This document shows positions 17,619 through 25,239 of a DNA stretch of 40,691 bases, piece after piece (positions within the stretch are counted from its first letter, which is position 1; the number at the start of each line of letters is the position of its first letter). The notes under the pieces are model-generated. The model was not told where the DNA came from. It worked only from the letters and a program-made list of their open reading frames with translations, and searched no databases. The translations under genes and the position numbers were made by a program. The DNA comes from Alistipes sp. (GTDB lineage: Bacteria > Bacteroidota > Bacteroidia > Bacteroidales > Rikenellaceae). The DNA lies in assembly GCA_017630735.1 (NCBI GenBank), contig JAGBUS010000042.1, positions 1 through 40,691 of the forward strand. Reading direction: 5' to 3'.

Positions 17619-18191
17619 TTATCTCTTTGCGTCGATAACATCAGTCAAACGAGCAAAAACTTCATCCACCGTACCAAGACCATTAATCGCCGAGTACTTA
17701 TTCTGCTTTGAGTAGTAATCTGCTACGATAGCTGTCTGCTGGCGATATACCTCAATACGATTACGGATTACCTCCTCCGAGCTATCATCCTTACGTCCTG
17801 AGTCCTTACCGCGAAGCAAGATACGACGTACAAGCTCCTCTTCTGGAACATCCATGTACACCATAACATCAACCTTCGCACCCATCTCCTCAAGCATCTT
17901 ATCAAAAATCTCTGCCTGCGCTGTTGTACGAGGGAAACCATCGAAGATTGCACCCTTATCATTATGTGTGCGCATGAAATCGCGAACCATCTCTACAACA
18001 ATTGAGTCTGGAGCCAACTCTCCACGTGAGATATAACCCTCCATACTCTTGCCCAACTCTGTACCACGCTGTATCTCAGAGCGAATTACCTCACCAGTAG
18101 ATATATGATACAAGTCGTAATGCTCAGCCAAACGTGCTGCTTGGGTACCCTTACCACAACCTGGCGCACCGAAAAGTATAATATTCAACAT
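17619..18191 (-). CDS. adk: Adenylate kinase, short-lid form
   Basis: Interconverts ATP + AMP and 2 ADP in the cytosol. The protein is 190 residues with P-loop GAPGCGKGTQA (8-18), the AMP-binding stretch STGEVIR, and FDGFPRT. The lid is short (RRILLRGKDSGRKDDSSEEVIRNRI) and has no zinc-binding cysteines, the form common in Bacteroidetes. The gene is monocistronic, ended by a hairpin. Its promoter overlaps that of the divergent thiL gene. Confidence 0.98.
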   Translation of the reverse strand: MLNIILFGAPGCGKGTQAARLAEHYDLYHISTGEVIRSEIQRGTELGKSMEGYISRGELAPDSIVVEMVRDFMRTHNDKGAIFDGFPRTTAQAEIFDKMLEEMGAKVDVMVYMDVPEEELVRRILLRGKDSGRKDDSSEEVIRNRIEVYRQQTAIVADYYSKQNKYSAINGLGTVDEVFARLTDVIDAKR

Positions 18192-18236
18192 TTTTATTTA
18201 AGTTTATTGTTATTGTTCGGTTTAAAAAATTTGACG

Positions 18237-18267
18237 CAAAGATATATTTTTTTTTGCAAATATCCAA
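18237..18267 (-). promoter_or_regulatory. adk promoter
   Basis: TTG (18265-18267), 20 bases, TATCTTTG (18237-18244) on the minus strand. It overlaps the thiL promoter on the other strand. Confidence 0.6.
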
Positions 18268-18284
18268 TCAAAACGGTATTTTTG
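18253..18284 (+). promoter_or_regulatory. thiL promoter
   Basis: TTTG (18253-18256), 20 bases, TATTTTTG (18277-18284). The start codon is 23 bases beyond, leaving no room for a leader riboswitch. Confidence 0.7.
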
Positions 18285-18307
18285 CAAAAAATTAAAAATC
18301 GCGCTTT

Positions 18308-19336
18308 ATGGAGAAGAAAAATGGCACTGAGATAGCCTCTTTAGGCGAGTTTGGTCTTATCGACCGTCTCACATCACGACTTAAGCAGCGTAACGCCACA
18401 ACCCTACTATCTTTTGGAGATGACGCCGCTGTTATAGACCTCGGCGAGGAGGTTATGCTTCTTACTACAGATATGATGACTGAGGGCATAGACTTCGATC
18501 TCAGCTACTTTCCACTTAAACACCTCGGATATAAGGCAATTGTTCGCGGCATAAATGACATCTTGGCTATGAACGCTAAGCCTCAGCAGGTTGTCGTGGC
18601 ACTCGGCATATCGGCAAAGATTTCAGTTGAAGCACTGGATGCACTATACGAAGGTATGGAACATGCGTGCAATGAGTATAGCGTGGACCTCGTAGGTGGC
18701 GATACTACAGCCTCGATGAATGGCTTGGTAATAACCATAACTGCTACAGGACGAGCAAAGAAGGAGGATGTAGTATATCGCTCTGGTGCTAAGGAGCACG
18801 ACCTCATCTGCATCACCTCGAACCTCGGTGCAGCATATATGGGTCTTCATCTCTTGGAGCGCGAGAAGCGTGTATTGAAGGATATTGACAACCCAGAGCC
18901 TAAGTTCCAGGGTCACGAGTATCTTTTGGAGCGTTACCTCAAACCTCGCGCACGCATTAACATCCTCGACGCTCTAAAGGAGAATGATATCCATCCTACA
19001 TCTATGATTGATCTGTCGGATGGTTTGGCTTCAGACCTAAGACAGATATGTCGCTCGTCGCAGTGTGGAGCACGCATCTACCTTGAGCGTATTCCTATTG
19101 CCCGTCAAACTACGGAGCTTGCCGAAGAGATGCACATCGACCCTGTTATCGCAGCACTTAATGGTGGCGAGGACCACGAGCTTCTCTTCACCGTGCCTTT
19201 GGATATGCAGGAGAAGATTATGCAGCTTGGCTTGGTAGATGTCATTGGTCATATCACCCGCGAGGAGGCAGGCGTAATACTCGTAACACCTGATGGCGAA
19301 GGCATCGCACTCAAAGCACAGGCGTTTGATAGATAA
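18308..19336 (+). CDS. thiL: Thiamine-monophosphate kinase
   Basis: Phosphorylates thiamine monophosphate to thiamine diphosphate, the last step of cofactor synthesis. The 342-residue protein has the AIRS/PurM-like fold. GEFGLIDRL lies at the N-terminus, GDDAAVIDL binds Mg-ATP, MLLTTDMMTEGIDFDL and the conserved GDT (VDLVGGDTTASM) follow, and the C-terminal DLSDGLASDL and NGGEDHELLFTV motifs complete it. No other thiamine genes are nearby. Its promoter interleaves with the adk promoter. A small hairpin with four T (19379-19399) lies 43 bases after the stop. Confidence 0.96.
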   Translation: MEKKNGTEIASLGEFGLIDRLTSRLKQRNATTLLSFGDDAAVIDLGEEVMLLTTDMMTEGIDFDLSYFPLKHLGYKAIVRGINDILAMNAKPQQVVVALGISAKISVEALDALYEGMEHACNEYSVDLVGGDTTASMNGLVITITATGRAKKEDVVYRSGAKEHDLICITSNLGAAYMGLHLLEREKRVLKDIDNPEPKFQGHEYLLERYLKPRARINILDALKENDIHPTSMIDLSDGLASDLRQICRSSQCGARIYLERIPIARQTTELAEEMHIDPVIAALNGGEDHELLFTVPLDMQEKIMQLGLVDVIGHITREEAGVILVTPDGEGIALKAQAFDR

Positions 19337-19339
19337 AAG

Positions 19340-19518
19340 ACTAATTAGTAATTGGTTAATTAGTAATTAGTAATCTTGTCATCTCTGCGAGATGATTTTG
19401 TGGATTAATGGGGAATTATAGGGAATGATGGGGAACTACCCATAACTACCTACAATTCCCCATTTTCCCTTTTTATATCGCCTCACCAAGGCGACCCCAT
19501 TAGTAATTACTAATTACT
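19340..19518. repeat. Nested palindromic repeat block C2 between thiL and the lipoprotein gene
   Basis: Outer AT-rich arms (TAATTAGTAATTAGTAAT, 19358-19374, and ATTAGTAATTACTAATTA, 19499-19516) surround a G-rich 10-nt periodic tract (GGGGAATTAT-like) and its C-rich complement. Two small stems are inside, 19379-19395 and 19478-19494; the first is followed by TTTT and can end thiL. The right arm contains the stop codon of the minus-strand lipoprotein (19514-19516). Confidence 0.7.
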
Positions 19519-20512
19519 TAACAGTGTAGATAAGGTGCTCAAGTTCCTTGAGCAGGTTGCGCTGTGGGTCCTCTGGAGCATAGAGACCAAAGGCGATAAC
19601 CAATGCCTCTGAGGCGGCTGCGTCAACGGTTACATAGCTTACAAAAGGACCTCCCATAAAGTCATTAGCGACCTCCCACCAGCCACGTATCTCGGTCCAT
19701 TGGCGACCATTAATCTCGACATCAGGAGTAATATACATCGACTGTGGCTCGCTGCTGATACGCATATACGATCCCTCTGCGCCCTTACTCGTGATGGTTG
19801 AGAACATCTTATCCAATGCACCAAGAGCCGACAGTGCTTGCATATCCTCTGTAAGCGATGGGTCGCAAGGCATTCTGAATGCAAAGATATACTGCGCGCG
19901 CGATGGATAGTCACGGATATACCACAGCAACTCCTTCTCACGTGTTGTAGCCTTGAAGAAGTTTGCAGGGATAAGCATCTCGACACCAGTATGCTCCTTA
20001 AAGTCTGCCATAAGCAGATCTGCAGGGTTCTGCGCGTAGTAGTTATTGCTATTATTACGCTCGCCACGCTCCATCTCCTCTCGTAGCACCTCATCATTCT
20101 CGGCAATAAATGCCACGGCAGACTCAACAGATGGTGCAGTGAGGGTTATGACAGTCTGAGGGCGAGCATATAGATTCTTCGAAACGCTATACGATGCCTC
20201 CGCCACTGCAGGGTTGATGCTCAACACCAACATATTTGAATACATCTTATCGATATTCGAGGCATGCTCAGGAGAGACCTGCTTCACGATATTGAAGTAA
20301 CCCTGAGGACGCGTGAGTCCTGGCAGAGGCTCCTCCAAGAGATCGCAAACCGCATACGACAAATCACCACGCCAAGTGTCATCAGCGCACACCACGACAA
20401 CATCATAAGGTTTTCCCGCAGTATTTTTCGTAGGTGCGGTACTCTTCACTGTACATGCACCAAACAATATGGTTGTCACAAGGGCAACAAAAAGCAATAT
20501 TCCTCGTTTCAT
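19514..20512 (-). CDS. DUF4837-like lipoprotein
   Basis: A 332-residue protein with a lipoprotein signal (MKRGILLFVALVTTILFGAC, lipid on Cys20). The mature part begins with a low-complexity linker (TVKSTAPTKNTAGK) and then YDVVVVCADDTWRGDLSYAVCDLL. Together with PQPYF-like PQGYFNIVKQV and the later MRISSEPQSMYITPDVEINGRQWTEIRGWWEV this resembles the DUF4837 family of Bacteroidetes. The function is unknown. The start at 20512 is chosen over 20524 because it gives the better signal. The gene stands alone between convergent thiL and the divergent deacetylase gene. Confidence 0.85.
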   Translation of the reverse strand: MKRGILLFVALVTTILFGACTVKSTAPTKNTAGKPYDVVVVCADDTWRGDLSYAVCDLLEEPLPGLTRPQGYFNIVKQVSPEHASNIDKMYSNMLVLSINPAVAEASYSVSKNLYARPQTVITLTAPSVESAVAFIAENDEVLREEMERGERNNSNNYYAQNPADLLMADFKEHTGVEMLIPANFFKATTREKELLWYIRDYPSRAQYIFAFRMPCDPSLTEDMQALSALGALDKMFSTITSKGAEGSYMRISSEPQSMYITPDVEINGRQWTEIRGWWEVANDFMGGPFVSYVTVDAAASEALVIAFGLYAPEDPQRNLLKELEHLIYTVK

Positions 20513-20573
20513 AGCTATAAGCATTTAATTTAGAACTAACAAATAACGGGCTAAAAGCCAATTTATATATATA

Positions 20574-20603
20574 CAAAGGTAGCGATATTTTCCGATTTTC
20601 AAA
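20574..20603 (-). promoter_or_regulatory. Promoter of the DUF4837-like gene
   Basis: TTTG (20600-20603), 18 bases, TACCTTTG (20574-20581) on the minus strand. Confidence 0.55.
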
Positions 20604-20611
20604 AAAAAAGT

Positions 20612-20619
20612 TACTTTTG
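20612..20619 (+). promoter_or_regulatory. -7 element for the deacetylase-ubiX pair
   Basis: TACTTTTG fits TAnnTTTG, 17 bases before the start codon at 20637. The -33 region has only T-rich sequence. Confidence 0.5.
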
Positions 20620-20636
20620 CACAACTAAATAGAGAT

Positions 20637-21245
20637 ATGAGAGTAAAACCAGGAAAAATATTAAAGTGGCTATATCCCAATGTTGTATGGAGCATCGATG
20701 ATCCCGATGGTATATATCTTACCTTCGACGATGGACCTACGCCTGGTGTTACCGAGTGGATACTCCATACCTTAGATCGTTATGATGCGAAAGCCACATT
20801 CTTCGTACTGGGCAAAAATGTGGAGCTATACCCCGATCTCTACCAAATGATTCTCGACAAAGGGCATAAGATTGGCAACCACACCTACTCTCATCAGAAG
20901 GGATGGGCTATGTCGACGGAACGATATATAGAGGATGTAGATCTCGCAGGAGATATGTTACATACGGAGCTATTCCGCCCACCCTACGCGCGTATCACAC
21001 GTACACAGCTACAGCAGATAGCGCAACGTTACCGAATAGTGATGTGGAATGTGTTGTCACGTGACTACAACCGACATCTATCGCCCAAGAAGTGCCTCAG
21101 GGAGACTATCCGTGGACTACGCGGTGGCGATATCATATCGTTGCACGATAGTGCCAAATCGTTTAAGAATACCAGCTACGTGCTTCCTGCATTGTTGCGC
21201 AAGGCACGCGAGATGGGATTGCAATGTAAAATCTTGGAACTTTAG
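20637..21245 (+). CDS. Polysaccharide deacetylase (NodB domain, CE4)
   Basis: A 202-residue metal-dependent deacetylase that is essentially only the NodB domain. TFDDGP (29-34, base and metal ligand Asp), the metal-binding NHTYSH (81-86), RPPYAR (114-119) and LHDS (169-172) are all present, so it should be active on an N-acetylated sugar polymer. There is no signal peptide or membrane anchor, so where it acts is unclear; a start further upstream is not available because of the promoter. Three bases separate its stop from the ATG of ubiX, which suggests co-transcription, though no functional link is known. Confidence 0.9.
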   Translation: MRVKPGKILKWLYPNVVWSIDDPDGIYLTFDDGPTPGVTEWILHTLDRYDAKATFFVLGKNVELYPDLYQMILDKGHKIGNHTYSHQKGWAMSTERYIEDVDLAGDMLHTELFRPPYARITRTQLQQIAQRYRIVMWNVLSRDYNRHLSPKKCLRETIRGLRGGDIISLHDSAKSFKNTSYVLPALLRKAREMGLQCKILEL

Positions 21246-21248
21246 TCT

Positions 21249-21803
21249 ATGAAAGTCATAGTTGCCATAACAGGAGCCAGCGGTGCCATATATGCTCGTC
21301 AGGTGTTGGAGATACTGCTTAATAATAAGGCAGTAGATAGAATCGCTCTTATCTTAAGTCACCACGCACCAGATGTTATAAAGGCAGAGGGCATTACCCT
21401 ACCCAATGATGAGCGTATAACCTATTACGACAATGAGAATATGTGGGCATCGTTAGCCAGTGGCTCGGCACGCTGGGATGCCATGATTATCGTACCAGCA
21501 TCTATGGGTTGCGTAGCACGTGTTGCAGCAGGCGTATCACGAACACTCATAGAGCGTGCCGCAGATGTTATGCTTAAGGAGCGTCGCAGGCTTGTTGTTG
21601 CAGTACGTGAAGCACCCTACTCACTTATCCACCTACGTAATATGACAACTCTCACCGAAGCTGGAGCAATCGTAATACCCGCTTCACCATCATTCTATTT
21701 CCGTCCTCAGAGCATTGAGGAGCTATGTTACAACCTCTCAGAGCGCATCATAGAAGCCGCAGGCATCGAGGTAGAGCATAAAGAATGGGGAGAAGAAAAG
21801 TAA
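21249..21803 (+). CDS. ubiX: Flavin prenyltransferase UbiX
   Basis: Makes prenylated FMN from FMN and dimethylallyl phosphate, the cofactor of UbiD-type decarboxylases. The 184-residue protein has the N-terminal flavin-binding VAITGASGAIYA (5-16), PASMGCVARVAAGVSRTLIERAADVMLKERRRLVVAVREAPYS and the C-terminal PASPSFYFRPQSIEEL typical of UbiX. No ubiD partner is in the window. Its last codons run straight into a GTGAAAR repeat: the TAA is the first part of TAAAGTGAAA. Confidence 0.95.
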   Translation: MKVIVAITGASGAIYARQVLEILLNNKAVDRIALILSHHAPDVIKAEGITLPNDERITYYDNENMWASLASGSARWDAMIIVPASMGCVARVAAGVSRTLIERAADVMLKERRRLVVAVREAPYSLIHLRNMTTLTEAGAIVIPASPSFYFRPQSIEELCYNLSERIIEAAGIEVEHKEWGEEK

Positions 21804-21855
21804 AGTGAAAGGTGAAAAGTGAAAAGTGAAAAGTGTGGTGTCTGCGACACTTTAT
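21802..21855 (+). repeat. GTGAAAR heptamer tract R3 after ubiX
   Basis: Heptamer units begin at the ubiX stop codon itself. GGTGTCTGCGACAC (short stem) and TTTATTA follow. Confidence 0.75.
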
Positions 21856-21867
21856 TAAGACTAAATA

Positions 21868-21914
21868 AAAATGGAAAAGTAAGGTATCTGAGATACACAT
21901 TACTTTTCCATTTT
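21868..21914. terminator. Bidirectional terminator between ubiX and ribF
   Basis: A perfect 15-bp stem (AAAATGGAAAAGTAA, 21868-21882, with 21900-21914) contains a smaller GTATC/GATAC stem. T-rich runs lie on both sides. It serves the convergent genes ubiX and ribF. Confidence 0.8.
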
Positions 21915-21924
21915 CTATTATAAT

Positions 21925-21979
21925 ATATTGCGCTTTAGCGCGCCTTACTTTTCACCTTTCACTTTTCACCTTTCACCTC
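21925..21979 (-). repeat. GTGAAAR heptamer tract R4, containing the ribF stop
   Basis: Read on the minus strand: AGGTGAAAGG units, then a TAAGGCGCGCTAAAGCGC stem and an AT-rich end. The stop codon of the riboflavin kinase gene (21966-21968) is the TGA of the second heptamer. Confidence 0.75.
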
Positions 21980-22340
21980 GTCTGAAGCGCGAGATATACT
22001 CATAGTCGCGGTTGAGCTGCTTCTTTAGGTCGCTGATAGAGGCAAAACGTTTCTCGTCACGTAGCTTCTCAACCAAACGAACACGCAACACCCTACCATA
22101 CAAATCGCCACTAAAGTCTAATACGTGTGTTTCAAGCAGCACCTCCTTGCCACCCACTGAAGGGCGAATACCCACATTCGACATCGCTGAATAGCTTACA
22201 CCATCTATATCTACCACCGAGCGATATACACCGCGCTCAATATCTTCATAACCTATGAGGCTCATATTTGCCGTTGGGTAACCCAACGCACGACCAATCT
22301 TACGGCCGTGGATAACCTCCGACTCAATCTCTGCTATCAT
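21966..22340 (-). CDS. Stand-alone riboflavin kinase domain protein
   Basis: 124 residues that match the C-terminal riboflavin kinase half of bifunctional RibF: HGRKIGRALGYPTANM (the PTAN motif binds Mg-ATP), GVYRSVVDIDGVSYSAMSNVGIRP, ETHVLDFSGDLYGRVLRVRLVEKLRDEKRF. The N-terminal FAD synthetase half is absent. Its place is taken by the preceding gene, whose TAA directly precedes this ATG, so no upstream frame could encode it. The protein should make FMN but not FAD. The last residues (GER) and the stop codon are encoded by a GTGAAAR repeat. It may be a second copy beside a full-length RibF elsewhere. Confidence 0.88.
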   Translation of the reverse strand: MIAEIESEVIHGRKIGRALGYPTANMSLIGYEDIERGVYRSVVDIDGVSYSAMSNVGIRPSVGGKEVLLETHVLDFSGDLYGRVLRVRLVEKLRDEKRFASISDLKKQLNRDYEYISRFRRGER

Positions 22341-23438
22341 TTATTCGGTCATTTGACTTGTTAGTTTACGCACCAAGCTATACTCCGAGAAGAACTCGCG
22401 AGCAAAGACTCTTAGTACTGTATATAAAGGTATAGCCAACAACATTCCCCATACTCCTGCCACCGAGCCAGCAATTAAGATACATAGGAACACCTCCAAA
22501 GGATGTGCCTGCACACGATCTGAATATAGCGTTGGCTGGATGATGAAGTCATCAACAATCTTGACTGTAGCAATGGTAGAACATAGCACCAAGGTTGTGT
22601 GAAGAATATCTCCGTCGATAGGTGATATAATAGCTATACATAGTGACAGGAAACTGCCGATAACTGGACCTGCATAGGGGATAACATTAAAGATACCCAT
22701 AACAAGACCAATAATAAGTGCATCGCTTGACTGCATACCAAAGAGTAGCATAACAAGCGATATGATTACCATCAGCACAAAACTCTCCACCAAAAGTCCA
22801 CCAAAATAGCGTGACAAAAGCGCAGTGATAGAGTCGAGTGCATTACATACATTTTTACGATAACGGTCAGGGAAGAACAACGTTACAAGACGATAGAAGA
22901 GTCCGTCATCCTTCATAAAATAGAAGGTAATAAACGATACTGAGAAGAAGGCAATACCAAAGTTCTTAACCACTGAGACGATACTCGAAAATGTCTTCAT
23001 ATAGTCGACATCGACAAGTCCCAACATAAAGCCCTTAAATGCCTCACCAATATCTGTTAACTTCAAGGAGAAGGTACGCTCCAAGTATTGTTGCACATTG
23101 ATAAGCGAATCGCCAATAACCGATGTCACGCCCTCCCAGTCCATATCGGCAAGGGTGTTTACCTTATTGAAAAGTAGCGGAATGAAGAGCGACAACAATC
23201 CACCTACAACAATCCACATAAGAATAAGGGTTAGTGCCGAGGCTATTGTAAGCGAGATACTCCTTCCTGCAATTTTTATTTGCGACAGACGCACCACCAA
23301 TGGGCGACCAATAAGCGAGAGGATTGCCGAGGCAAGGATATACAACACCACATTCGACAGATACCACACCGAGAGTAGCACTATCGTAATGATAGCGATT
23401 GTTACAATACCCTTTAATATCTTCTCTCCCGTCATCAT
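22341..23438 (-). CDS. AI-2E/PerM family membrane protein
   Basis: A polytopic inner-membrane protein (365 residues, about seven or eight hydrophobic helices) of the AI-2 exporter-like/PerM family. Typical parts are the N-terminal double hairpin ending SLFIPLLFNKVNTL, an amphipathic middle region, and the C-terminal motifs SDALIIGLVMGIFNVIPYAGPVIGSFLSL and HPLEVFLCILIAGSVAGVWGMLLAIPLYTVLRV. Members differ in substrate (AI-2, Na+/H+ exchange, unknown), so none is assigned. Two adjacent Met codons (23438, 23435) are possible starts. The stop directly touches the riboflavin kinase start, so the two are very likely co-translated. Confidence 0.9.
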   Translation of the reverse strand: MMTGEKILKGIVTIAIITIVLLSVWYLSNVVLYILASAILSLIGRPLVVRLSQIKIAGRSISLTIASALTLILMWIVVGGLLSLFIPLLFNKVNTLADMDWEGVTSVIGDSLINVQQYLERTFSLKLTDIGEAFKGFMLGLVDVDYMKTFSSIVSVVKNFGIAFFSVSFITFYFMKDDGLFYRLVTLFFPDRYRKNVCNALDSITALLSRYFGGLLVESFVLMVIISLVMLLFGMQSSDALIIGLVMGIFNVIPYAGPVIGSFLSLCIAIISPIDGDILHTTLVLCSTIATVKIVDDFIIQPTLYSDRVQAHPLEVFLCILIAGSVAGVWGMLLAIPLYTVLRVFAREFFSEYSLVRKLTSQMTE

Positions 23439-23449
23439 CTAATTAAAAT

Positions 23450-24118
23450 TTAATCGCGACGCTTAAGACGTGCAATAGGTGTCTGTGAGCCAATTACAGG
23501 ATCACCAATCTCAACATACAACTCCGAATCCTTTGGAACAAGAATATCAACACGCGAGCCAAACTTAATAAAGCCCATCACGCTATTCTGCTCTACCTCC
23601 TTACCTGGAATCATATACGACACAATACGTCGAGCCACGAAGCCTGCAATCTGACGAATGAGCACCTTATCGCCATTAGCGAGACGCACCACGGTTGTTG
23701 TACGCTCATTCTCGGTAGACGACTTAGGATGCCATGCTACAAGGAAGCGACCATGATGATGTTTGAAGTACTCCACAACACCACGCACAGGCATCCAGTT
23801 AACATGTACGTTAGTGACCGACATAAAGATAGATATCTGCATCATCTCACCCTTAATATACTCATCGTCGGTAACAACCTCTGTAACCACTACACGACCA
23901 TCACATGGTGAGAACAAAAGCTCATCATCGTGAATCTGAACACGTCGTGGCTCACGGAAAAATGCGGCTACAAAGAACCAGAAGAGGAGCAGGAATGCCG
24001 ACATAAACCACATAATGGCAATGTGCGTATCGATAAGGAAGTAAACCAGCAACCATATGCCGAGGCATATTAGACCAGTGATACCAATGATGATGTATCC
24101 CTCTTTATTAATCTTCAT
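23450..24118 (-). CDS. psd: Phosphatidylserine decarboxylase proenzyme (short, archaeal-type)
   Basis: Converts phosphatidylserine to phosphatidylethanolamine at the inner membrane. The 222-residue proenzyme has two N-terminal transmembrane helices (about 8-30 and 33-53), then the decarboxylase core with PCDGRV (Asp73), NVHVNW (His105) and the cleavage site FGSR. Ser188 is expected to become the pyruvoyl group after self-cleavage between Gly187 and Ser188. Its place directly after cdsA is consistent with the CDP-diacylglycerol to PE route, but the intervening phosphatidylserine synthase gene is not in the window. Confidence 0.95.
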   Translation of the reverse strand: MKINKEGYIIIGITGLICLGIWLLVYFLIDTHIAIMWFMSAFLLLFWFFVAAFFREPRRVQIHDDELLFSPCDGRVVVTEVVTDDEYIKGEMMQISIFMSVTNVHVNWMPVRGVVEYFKHHHGRFLVAWHPKSSTENERTTTVVRLANGDKVLIRQIAGFVARRIVSYMIPGKEVEQNSVMGFIKFGSRVDILVPKDSELYVEIGDPVIGSQTPIARLKRRD

Positions 24119-24146
24119 AATAGGTATAGTTTTTTAGGTTAGTATT

Positions 24147-25019
24147 CTATTGGAAAAATATTACTGCTACAATAAGGTAGATAAAGGCAAATGGAGCTGA
24201 GAGTATCAGCGCATCGAATCTGTCGAGCATACCTCCATGACCAGGGATAAAATTACCCGAATCTTTAACACCTGCATCGCGCTTGAACATTGACTCTGCC
24301 AAGTCGCCAACAACGCTCGAAAGCGAAACCACCGCTGCCAAGCCTATCCATAAGAGGTAGTTGCCATCCACGATGTATGCACCTAACGCGCCCATAGCCA
24401 ACGAGCCGAGGACACCACCGAAGAATCCCTCCCACGACTTTTTAGGCGAGAGACGAGGACACATCTTATGTTTGCCGATGCTGATACCCACCAAATAGGC
24501 AAAGACATCATTGCCCCACACGATGAACAAGTAGCAGAGAAATGCCCATGGATTCCAGGTCTCTGAGTTGATATTTGCGAGGATTGGCACGAAGCACATA
24601 AGCGACAATGGCATCGCCACGTAGACAACACCCATTGCCGTAGTTGCAATGTTGAGGAGTGGCGTCTCCTTAGCACGGAACACCTCGACAACAAACATCA
24701 TAGCAACCAGGACAAAGAACGCTAGCAGTGCTGCAACGCTAATAATGATTGTGTTGTCGTTATGCGTGTCGTAGAACGCATAGGCAAAGGCAGCAGCAGT
24801 CATAACGAGCATAGCACTTGCCACGATGCCTAACCATCGCTGAGGCACTGTGCCCTTAGCCACTGCGAGGTTATAGAACTCCCACACGCCAACGACGGTA
24901 ATGAGCATCATAAGGGCTGCGAAGCCCCAATAACCCACAATCGACGCGCCTAACACAACGCCAAATAACACCACACCACTTGCGGTACGTACCAAAAGAT
25001 TTCGCAATTTATCTGACAT
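24147..25019 (-). CDS. cdsA: Phosphatidate cytidylyltransferase
   Basis: Makes CDP-diacylglycerol from phosphatidate and CTP, the branch point of phospholipid synthesis. The 290-residue protein has about eight transmembrane helices. The CDS signature is at the C-terminal side: SPKKSWEGFFGG, then GDLAESMFKRDAGVKDSGNFIPGHGGMLDRFDAL, with the catalytic acidic residues intact. It lies between ftsH and psd on the minus strand. The 243-base gap to ftsH contains only repeats, so co-transcription with ftsH is uncertain. Confidence 0.97.
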   Translation of the reverse strand: MSDKLRNLLVRTASGVVLFGVVLGASIVGYWGFAALMMLITVVGVWEFYNLAVAKGTVPQRWLGIVASAMLVMTAAAFAYAFYDTHNDNTIIISVAALLAFFVLVAMMFVVEVFRAKETPLLNIATTAMGVVYVAMPLSLMCFVPILANINSETWNPWAFLCYLFIVWGNDVFAYLVGISIGKHKMCPRLSPKKSWEGFFGGVLGSLAMGALGAYIVDGNYLLWIGLAAVVSLSSVVGDLAESMFKRDAGVKDSGNFIPGHGGMLDRFDALILSAPFAFIYLIVAVIFFQ

Positions 25020-25035
25020 AAATTCAGTATTTTCA

Positions 25036-25115
25036 TTGGGGAGTTATGGGGAGAATTGGGTAATTATGGGTATTCCCTATTTGTCCCTATCAATCCCTAT
25101 TATTCCCTATCGTAA
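25036..25115. repeat. 10-nt periodic tract C3
   Basis: G-rich units (GGGGAGTTAT, GGGTAATTAT) are followed by the complementary C-rich units TCCCTATTAT and TCCCTATCGT, forming a long imperfect hairpin upstream of cdsA. Confidence 0.65.
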
Positions 25116-25120
25116 CCTTG

Positions 25121-25229
25121 TATGTCATTCCGAGCCTGCCGAGGAATCTCCTCGTTGTCTGCGGGTTGTCTGCGGGTTGTACAGCGAGGAGATCTTTCGA
25201 CTCCGCTACACTCCGCTCAAGATGACATA
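25121..25229. mobile_element. MITE-like palindromic element with TGTCATTCCGAGC ends
   Basis: A 109-base element bounded by TATGTCATTCCGAGC and GCTCAAGATGACATA, with an inner CTCCTCG/CGAGGAG pairing and GACTCCGCTACACTCCGCTC near the right end. The core contains an 11-base direct duplication (TTGTCTGCGGG twice). It has no coding capacity. Elements with these ends are known as dispersed intergenic repeats in Bacteroidetes genomes; mobility here is inference. Confidence 0.65.
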
Positions 25230-25239
25230 TAAATATAAT

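Noticed and set aside
18285-18307. TPP riboswitch before thiL
   Set aside because: The predicted leader is under 25 bases, too short for a THI element, and thiL codes for a kinase not usually under one.
21802-21979. Possible CRISPR array from regular GTGAAAR repeats
   Set aside because: Units are 7 nt and directly adjacent, with no spacers and no cas genes.
22341-22360. FMN riboswitch before the riboflavin kinase gene
   Set aside because: The start codon directly follows the stop of the preceding gene, so there is no leader.
25121-25229. Insertion sequence with a transposase
   Set aside because: The element is only 109 bases and has no coding frame; at most it is a non-autonomous relic.
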